DNA of 35,244 nt, from positions 1-35,244 of the forward strand of contig JAYKJB010000015.1 of assembly GCA_035285325.1 (NCBI GenBank), given 5' to 3'. Under the pieces are notes generated by a model that saw nothing but the letters and a program-made list of their open reading frames with translations, was not told where the DNA came from and did not search any database. Origin of the DNA: Candidatus Sericytochromatia bacterium. Lineage in GTDB: Bacteria > Cyanobacteriota > Sericytochromatia > S15B-MN24 > JAQBPE01. Below, one piece after another: positions 30,252-35,244 of this stretch. The translations under genes were made by a program, and so were the position numbers. Position 1 is the first letter of the stretch. Every line of letters begins with the position of its first letter.

Positions 30252-33200
30252 ATCACGATCCTCGTACCGCTTCGCCCGTTGCCGAGGCCCCGTCGATCGA
30301 GCAAGCAGAAGGCTATGATCTGCGAGCCACGCCTGAGACGATCGCTCAGGCCCACCGCTGGATGCCGCTGATAATCTCGGCACAAGCCTTCCTGCTCGCC
30401 GGATTGGCCTGTCTGGGCAGTTGGTATGCCTGGGGCCTCGCTCCAAACACCGGCCTGGCGTGGCACGATGGCCTCGCGGGGCTCCTCGCCGCGACCGCCG
30501 TGGGCGCTTGGCTGGGGGCCCGATCGGCGGTGCGGGTGAGCAACGCCCTGTACCTGGCCGCCTGGCTGGCGCTGGCGGGAGGATTGACCCTTGGTTCGCT
30601 GCCATCTTTGGTCCGGAGCCTGGAGGCCGCTCAGCCGCTGGCCTCGCCTCTCGCCATCCTGGTCGCCCTGGGGATGCTGCCGACGGCCTTGCTGCTGGGC
30701 TGGTGCGCACAGGCCGTGATCGAGTTCGACCTGCTGGCCGTGCTGAATCGCCCGTGGCGTCATCTCAGCTGGGTCTGGCTGGGATTGGGCGCGGCTGGCG
30801 GCGTGCTCTGGGTGCAGCGGATGGAAATTCCGCGCAACGGACTTGACAATGCCACCTACGCCCTCAGCCTGGGCTCGGCCATTCTCGGCGTCTGGTGTCT
30901 TCACCTCTCCAAGCAAGGCCTGGCGCCGGCTACGGCCGGTTCGAACCGGGAAGAGGCGCCCCCGACGGTGGCTTCGACGGCGGTGCCATCCCGTCGCCAG
31001 ATGGCGTTGACCCTGCTGGGTGGGGTGCTGATGGCCAGCGTCGGGCTGGGGTGGTTGGAGGCCCTGGGCATGCTGGTCCGTCGCGACATCTACGCCACCA
31101 CAGCCCTGATGACCATCTGGCTGGCGGCGCTGGCGCTTGGCGCGGCTCTGAGTGCGCGGTTCGTGGCGGAGAGAAGCCCTCGCTGGATGGGCATCGCGGG
31201 CCTCGGAGCGGCGGCAGCCACTCTGCTGAGCCTGGTCTTTGCTGAACGGGCCAGCTACGCGTTTCATCGTTTCACCACCCTGCTGGCCGGCACCACGGAC
31301 GCTTTCCCGCTGTTCGAGGCGGCGCATTACGCCGTCGCACTCGTTCTGACCGGAGCAGGGGCGCTATTGCTGGGTGCGTTCTGGGAACTGTGCAGCCGCG
31401 CGCCATCAGCCCAGGCAAGGCACGGTCACTCGGCCCCCCGTTTGCCGCTCACCTGGCTGGGAATCAGCCTGGGCCTCTCTCTGACAGGGGGGCCTGTCGG
31501 CGCCGCGCTGGGTGCCAAAGGGATCCTGCAAGTGTCCTTGGTCGGCCTGCTGGGCCTCAGCCTGCTTGCCACCTGGGAAAGTTCAATCTGGACGCCCTTG
31601 CGGCGTGGCCTCGCTGTCGCTCTGAGCCTCTTGTGGTTGTTGCTGGCGCGTGCCGTCAGCCCCTCCTTCGACCAGGGCATGCTGGCGACCCTGCACGAAG
31701 CGCCCGCGCCTGCAGCCTGGGGTGCGCTGCGGGTTGCGGCAGGAGACTGGTTGACCCGATTCCATCGCGAAGGCCCACACGGCAGCGTCACGGTCCTGTC
31801 CCATCGCGCTGAGCGAGAACACGATAGGCTGCTCCTGAACGACACCAGTGCGACACCGTGGCTGCGTCGTCCCGGCTCGATCGTGGCGGCCCACCTGGCC
31901 TTCCTGGCTCATCCCGCTGCCCGGCGCGTGGCCATGCTCGGCCTGAGCGATGGCGTGACAGCAGCCAGCTTGCTGAGCCAGCCCCTCTCGCGGTTGGACA
32001 TCGTCGAGCCCCGAAGCGCGCTATGGGAGGCGGTCAGCCTGCTGGATCTGGACCTGTCAGCGACCTTGCAGGACCGCCGCATCCAGAGGCTGACAACGAT
32101 CCCATCGAACGACGAACCACCCTACGACCTGGTCTTCCTCACCGACGCGCGAGGGTTGGGCCCGCGCGGGATGGCGCAGCCGACCCTGGAGGGCTACCAG
32201 AGCTGGAGCCGACGCCTGCATCCGGATGGCATCCTGGCGCAGGAACTCGACCTGTCGGTGCTGGATGCGGAGGCCTGGCGGGTCACGATCGCCGGATTGA
32301 AGGCTGTCTTTCCTGCGCTGACCTTGTGGCAAACGCAGGACCACCGGGTCCTGGCGATCGCCGCCCGCCGCCCGCTGCAATTTTCTCAAGTCGCGCTGAA
32401 CACCTTCGCGCAACGTCCCGCCGTGATGCGAGACCTCGCCCGTGCGGGCGTGACCCGTGTCGAGGCTCTCCCCTTGCTCCAGATGGCCACCGAGGACGCC
32501 GGCCACGGGACCGATTTCCGGGTGGCGCCTCACCAGATCAGGCGCCCGACCCTGGCCTATCAGTTGCCGATTGTCCGGGATTTTGGCGATGCCGCGCTGA
32601 CGCCCTATGAGGAAGACATCCGCCTGGTCGGGAGCGCGCGGCGTGACCCTACGCATGCCGTCCATCAGATATGGAGAACCAGCGCCCCGCTTCCGGCGCC
32701 GGTGTTCGAGGCATTCGATGCTTATCAGTCCAGGAACCTGCCTCTCAATGCCGTCAAAGGCATGGCGGCGAAATTCAATCGAGAATGGCGTCGCGCCTAC
32801 CCGAACGATTGGCACGCCATCGAAGCGGAGGGAAGGAGACTGGTACAGGCGGGCCAGCCGACGCAGGCGCTGGCGGTCCTGGCGTCGCCCGGCGCAGCCC
32901 CACGGTCTGCGGGGGCCAGAGAGATGCTGGCCAAGCTCCAGATGACCGATACCTTGGCGGGCTGGGGCTTCCTCTCGAACGCTCCTCCAGAACGGGCAAA
33001 GGAAGTAGCCCGCATCTGGGAGGCACGCTTGCGTGCCAAACAGGTGCCGGCCGGCGAGGGATGGCATCGGTTGGCAGCCCTGGCCCATGCCCGTGGCGAC
33101 GCAACGGCGGAATTTCAAGCGGTTGAAAGGGCGTTTGCCGCCTTCGAGGCCGATGAGCGCACGGACGTGCCGAGCGAGGTCAAGGTGAAGCTGCTCGTGG

Positions 33201-33349
33201 CAGCAGGTCGAACGGCCTTGGCCGTCGGGCAAAGAGACAAGGCGCTGCAGTTCGCGGAGCGGGCAGCCGCGCTGGACCACCTTCACCCAGAAGTCCACCG
33301 GCTACTCCAGCAAATCGCCCGCTCGGGCTCCCCACATCCGTCGAATTGA
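30248..33349 (+). CDS. Polytopic membrane protein with degenerate spermidine-synthase-like domain and helical C-terminus
   Basis: A 1033-residue protein in three parts. About a dozen hydrophobic helices fill residues 38-472. A soluble spermidine-synthase-like Rossmann domain (about 505-705) follows, with the family's opening DRLLLNDTSATPW. The position of the usual GGGDGG loop reads LGLSDGVTAAS, and the following acidic residue is in LDIVEPRSA. The last 300 residues are helical and TPR-like (QALAVLASPGAAP, DKALQFAERAAALDHLHPE). Fused membrane/spermidine-synthase proteins are known in bacteria, but the changed glycine loop suggests that this one may not make polyamines. GTG 30248 overlaps the C39-like stop (GTGA) and has AGGGAG eight bases upstream; a GTG at 30218 is less likely. 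The pair is a single coupled unit. Confidence 0.8.
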   Translation: MNHDPRTASPVAEAPSIEQAEGYDLRATPETIAQAHRWMPLIISAQAFLLAGLACLGSWYAWGLAPNTGLAWHDGLAGLLAATAVGAWLGARSAVRVSNALYLAAWLALAGGLTLGSLPSLVRSLEAAQPLASPLAILVALGMLPTALLLGWCAQAVIEFDLLAVLNRPWRHLSWVWLGLGAAGGVLWVQRMEIPRNGLDNATYALSLGSAILGVWCLHLSKQGLAPATAGSNREEAPPTVASTAVPSRRQMALTLLGGVLMASVGLGWLEALGMLVRRDIYATTALMTIWLAALALGAALSARFVAERSPRWMGIAGLGAAAATLLSLVFAERASYAFHRFTTLLAGTTDAFPLFEAAHYAVALVLTGAGALLLGAFWELCSRAPSAQARHGHSAPRLPLTWLGISLGLSLTGGPVGAALGAKGILQVSLVGLLGLSLLATWESSIWTPLRRGLAVALSLLWLLLARAVSPSFDQGMLATLHEAPAPAAWGALRVAAGDWLTRFHREGPHGSVTVLSHRAEREHDRLLLNDTSATPWLRRPGSIVAAHLAFLAHPAARRVAMLGLSDGVTAASLLSQPLSRLDIVEPRSALWEAVSLLDLDLSATLQDRRIQRLTTIPSNDEPPYDLVFLTDARGLGPRGMAQPTLEGYQSWSRRLHPDGILAQELDLSVLDAEAWRVTIAGLKAVFPALTLWQTQDHRVLAIAARRPLQFSQVALNTFAQRPAVMRDLARAGVTRVEALPLLQMATEDAGHGTDFRVAPHQIRRPTLAYQLPIVRDFGDAALTPYEEDIRLVGSARRDPTHAVHQIWRTSAPLPAPVFEAFDAYQSRNLPLNAVKGMAAKFNREWRRAYPNDWHAIEAEGRRLVQAGQPTQALAVLASPGAAPRSAGAREMLAKLQMTDTLAGWGFLSNAPPERAKEVARIWEARLRAKQVPAGEGWHRLAALAHARGDATAEFQAVERAFAAFEADERTDVPSEVKVKLLVAAGRTALAVGQRDKALQFAERAAALDHLHPEVHRLLQQIARSGSPHPSN

Positions 33350-33503
33350 CCCCAACACGCGCCAGCGCGGCCAGGTGAAAAGCTGAGCTGCCAGGGAAGC
33401 CTCCAGGCATCCCCCTGGGGAAGTCAATGGTTGGAATGACGCCAGGCAGCGACGTGACTCCGTTCCAGAGTGGTAGCGGCACCGTGGGGGGTATATAGTC
33501 GCC

Positions 33504-34094
33504 ATGGCGAGTGCATTCTTGTTTAGTTTTGCCGTTGGTATCTTCTTCACGCTCGTCTCCGGACTCCTGCAAGCCAGTCACGGTCACCTGGATGGGGGCG
33601 CAGCGAGCGGCAAGATCGCCGCACCGGAGGGGGCGGAGACCCCTGGCGGAAAGTTCGCCTGGCCGAGTATCAATCTCTCCGCGTGGATGATGTTCCTGAC
33701 CTGGTTCGGCGCTGCCGGCTTGATCACGCTGAAGGTGACGACCTGGGGTACCCTGCCTGCCCTGCTGGTGGCGATTGCCTGCGGGCTGCCCGCCCACGTG
33801 CTGGTCACGAAATTCTTCGCCTTGCTGCGCAGCCCTCCCCCTGCGGCCGCCCTGCCTGCGCCGCGGCTCGAAGGGCAAGTCGCCCGCGTCACGGTCGGCA
33901 CCTCGGGGGAAGAGGTGGGGGAAATCGTCTTCATTCTCAACGGGGTCCAGCGGATCGAGGGTGCCCGCAGCGCCGACGGTCGCCCCATCGCGCAGGGTAG
34001 CCACGTCTGGATCGTCGATTATCAAAATGGGGTAGCGCTGGTGGAACCCGCGCCGGAACTACAAGCGTCGCCCCCCGAGCCACCCCCCTCGTGA
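33504..34094 (+). CDS. NfeD-like membrane protein (flotillin partner)
   Basis: A 196-residue protein with an N-terminal hydrophobic helix (FLFSFAVGIFFTLVSGL, about 5-21), a Gly/His loop, two more helices (about 58-75 and 82-107) and a C-terminal OB-fold-like domain (about 118-180: LEGQVARVTVGTSGEEVGEIVF, then GARSADGRPIAQGSHVWIVDY). This is the layout of NfeD/YqiJ-type proteins, which pair with flotillins. The next gene is a flotillin, 113 bp downstream, so the pair is likely functional. ATG 33504 is chosen because it gives the first helix. A TATATA at 33492-33497 is close enough to put the transcript start at the ATG; no ordinary ribosome site is seen at the usual distance. Confidence 0.85.
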   Translation: MASAFLFSFAVGIFFTLVSGLLQASHGHLDGGAASGKIAAPEGAETPGGKFAWPSINLSAWMMFLTWFGAAGLITLKVTTWGTLPALLVAIACGLPAHVLVTKFFALLRSPPPAAALPAPRLEGQVARVTVGTSGEEVGEIVFILNGVQRIEGARSADGRPIAQGSHVWIVDYQNGVALVEPAPELQASPPEPPPS

Positions 34095-34099
34095 GGGGG
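34084..34099. other. 7-bp GC hairpin at the NfeD-like stop codon
   Basis: CCCCCTC (34084-34090) and GAGGGGG (34093-34099) pair around GT and include the TGA stop (34092-34094). No T-run follows, so it may be a weak attenuator between the two genes, or chance in GC-rich DNA. Confidence 0.35.
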
Positions 34100-34207
34100 A
34101 CGGGAGCGTGAAGATAAGCCCTCGCCCGACTGGGGAAATTACCCGCTTGGCAAGTTAGCCCCAACAACACCCGGTTGAGAAGCAGATCGCATAGACAGGA
34201 GACGACG

Positions 34208-35244
34208 GTGGAAAGCTGGATTTTCGTGATCATGGTGGCGGGACTCGCCGTTGCGGCCATTTTTCTGATGATGTGGATCGCCGCGAGCATTTATCGCCAG
34301 GTGCCTCCGAACCGGGCCTTGGTCGTCTTCGGCTGGGGCGGCACGAGCATCGTGACGTCCGGCGGTCGCCTGGTGATCCCCATGATCCAGAGTTGCAAGG
34401 AACTGTCGCTGGAATTGATGAGTTTCGACGTGACGCCCGACCAGGACCTGTACACCAACCAGGGCATCGCGGTGAGTGTGGAGGCGGTGGCCCAGATCAA
34501 GGTCAAAAGTGACATCCAGAGCATCCAAACGGCCGCGGAGCAGCTGCTGGACAAGCAAAAGGCGGAGCGCGAAGACCTGATCAAACTGGTCATGGAAGGA
34601 CACCTGCGGGGCATCGTGGGGTTGCTCACGGTGGAGCAGATCGTCAAGGAACCCGAGAACGTGGTGAAGAAGGTGCGCACGACCGTCGCGGAAGACCTCA
34701 ACAAGATGGGCCTGGAACTGGTGTCCTTCACCATCCGCAAGGTCACCGATGATCAGCAGTACATCGCGAACATGGGACGCCCTGACGTGGCCAAGGTAAA
34801 GCGCCAGGCCGAGATTGCCGATGCCGAAGCCGCGCGCGACATTCAGATCCGGCGGGCCGAGACGTCGCGGGAAGCCTCCGTGGCTCAGGCTTCTGCTGAC
34901 CAGGAGCGGGTGCTGGCCCAATCCATTTCCGAAACGAGCCAGGCTGAGGCGCAGCGCGACTTGAACATGAAGAAGGCCGAGTTCGATGCCAAGGTCAACG
35001 AACAGCGCGCCCTGGCGGAGAAGGCCTATGACATCGCGGCGAATCAGGCGCAGCAGAAAGTCATCGCCGAGCAGGTGCGTATTGCGCAGGTGGAGAAACA
35101 GGAACAACTACGGGTGCAGGAACTCGAGGTTCAGCGCAAGGAATTCGAGCTCGAGGCCAGCGTGATCAAGGCGGCCAATGCGGAGCAGCGCCGCATCGAG
35201 ATCATGGCGGAGGCCGAGCGGTTGCGCCTGGCCAAGGAAGCCTC
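34208..35244 (+). CDS. Flotillin-family membrane scaffold protein (3' partial)
   Basis: Membrane-anchored SPFH/flotillin protein, cut off at the window end after 345 codons. An N-terminal membrane helix (IFVIMVAGLAVAAIFLMMWIA) is followed by the SPFH domain, seen in YRQVPPNRALVVFGWGG, RLVIPMIQSCKELSLELMS and DLNKMGLELVSFTIRKV. After it comes a long coiled coil rich in Ala/Glu (AEIADAEAARDIQIRRAE, then repeats of Q-A-E spacing). No stop codon lies in the window. The start GTG 34208 has AGGAGA five bases upstream. Flotillins organise membrane microdomains, often with NfeD-like partners, which agrees with the upstream gene. Confidence 0.95.
   Translation, partial: MESWIFVIMVAGLAVAAIFLMMWIAASIYRQVPPNRALVVFGWGGTSIVTSGGRLVIPMIQSCKELSLELMSFDVTPDQDLYTNQGIAVSVEAVAQIKVKSDIQSIQTAAEQLLDKQKAEREDLIKLVMEGHLRGIVGLLTVEQIVKEPENVVKKVRTTVAEDLNKMGLELVSFTIRKVTDDQQYIANMGRPDVAKVKRQAEIADAEAARDIQIRRAETSREASVAQASADQERVLAQSISETSQAEAQRDLNMKKAEFDAKVNEQRALAEKAYDIAANQAQQKVIAEQVRIAQVEKQEQLRVQELEVQRKEFELEASVIKAANAEQRRIEIMAEAERLRLAKEA

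Noticed and set aside
34139-35107. 322-codon open frame on the minus strand
   Set aside because: It is antisense to the flotillin gene, whose plus-strand product has the SPFH domain and coiled coil.

Overview
This is a GC-rich window (roughly two thirds G+C by eye) from a bacterium with a diderm cell plan. It has no rRNA, tRNA, CRISPR array, insertion sequence or phage gene that I can see. Almost every stretch is a tightly packed protein-coding gene. Several proteins have signal peptides, a lipobox, beta-strand-rich outer-membrane-like regions or an OmpA-like tail, which points to an outer membrane. The plant/cyanobacterial-type ferredoxin-NADP reductase (motifs CGLKGME and a C-terminal Tyr), the sufBCDS gene order and a long pentapeptide-repeat protein would fit a non-photosynthetic relative of Cyanobacteria such as Sericytochromatia. 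The Ser/Thr kinase-AAA-TPR giant would also suit Myxococcota. The assignment is an inference; no marker gene is present.

Layout. 1-1361: a secreted phosphatase (5' end outside the window, with a lipobox at the very edge) and an exported MsrA. 1365-3281: plant-type FNR on the minus strand, divergent from a PRMT-like methyltransferase. 3271-11768: a large Fe-S biogenesis locus. An A-type carrier and an Rrf2-family regulator lie on the minus strand, divergent from sufB-sufC-sufD-sufS-sufU-nfu and a terminal FAD oxidoreductase on the plus strand. The 338-bp divergent region holds several TGTCA/TGACA half-sites and an extended -10 element. 11930-14337: an EF-hand protein, a cysteine-rich repeat protein with a beta-rich tail, and a small secreted protein, separated by strong hairpins and one clear terminator. 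20123-14348 (minus strand): a four-gene run made of an OmpA-like anchored protein, a pentapeptide-repeat protein, a beta-rich secreted protein and a CHASE4-HAMP-PAS-SpoIIE phosphatase. 20265-22489: a short-chain dehydrogenase facing a secreted ankyrin-M14 peptidase fusion. 22708-26448 (minus): a 1246-residue kinase-ATPase-TPR protein. 26559-28881: a GT-C type membrane glycosyltransferase and a methyltransferase whose 3' ends overlap by 80 bp. 29073-33349: a C39-like papain-fold protein coupled by a 4-bp overlap to a membrane protein with a degenerate spermidine-synthase-like domain. 33504-35244: an NfeD-like protein followed by a flotillin that runs off the window.

How the genes fit together. 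The central theme is iron-sulfur cluster assembly: SufS and SufU mobilise sulfur, SufBCD builds the cluster, and the A-type carrier and Nfu pass it on, probably under control of the Rrf2 protein, which keeps three cysteines able to hold a cluster. MsrA and FNR nearby are redox functions that may be related, but they are separate transcription units. Much of the rest is envelope and signalling biology. The least familiar items are the Cys-rich repeat protein, the Ank-M14 fusion, the C39-like/degenerate spermidine-synthase pair and the FAD enzyme attached to the suf operon.
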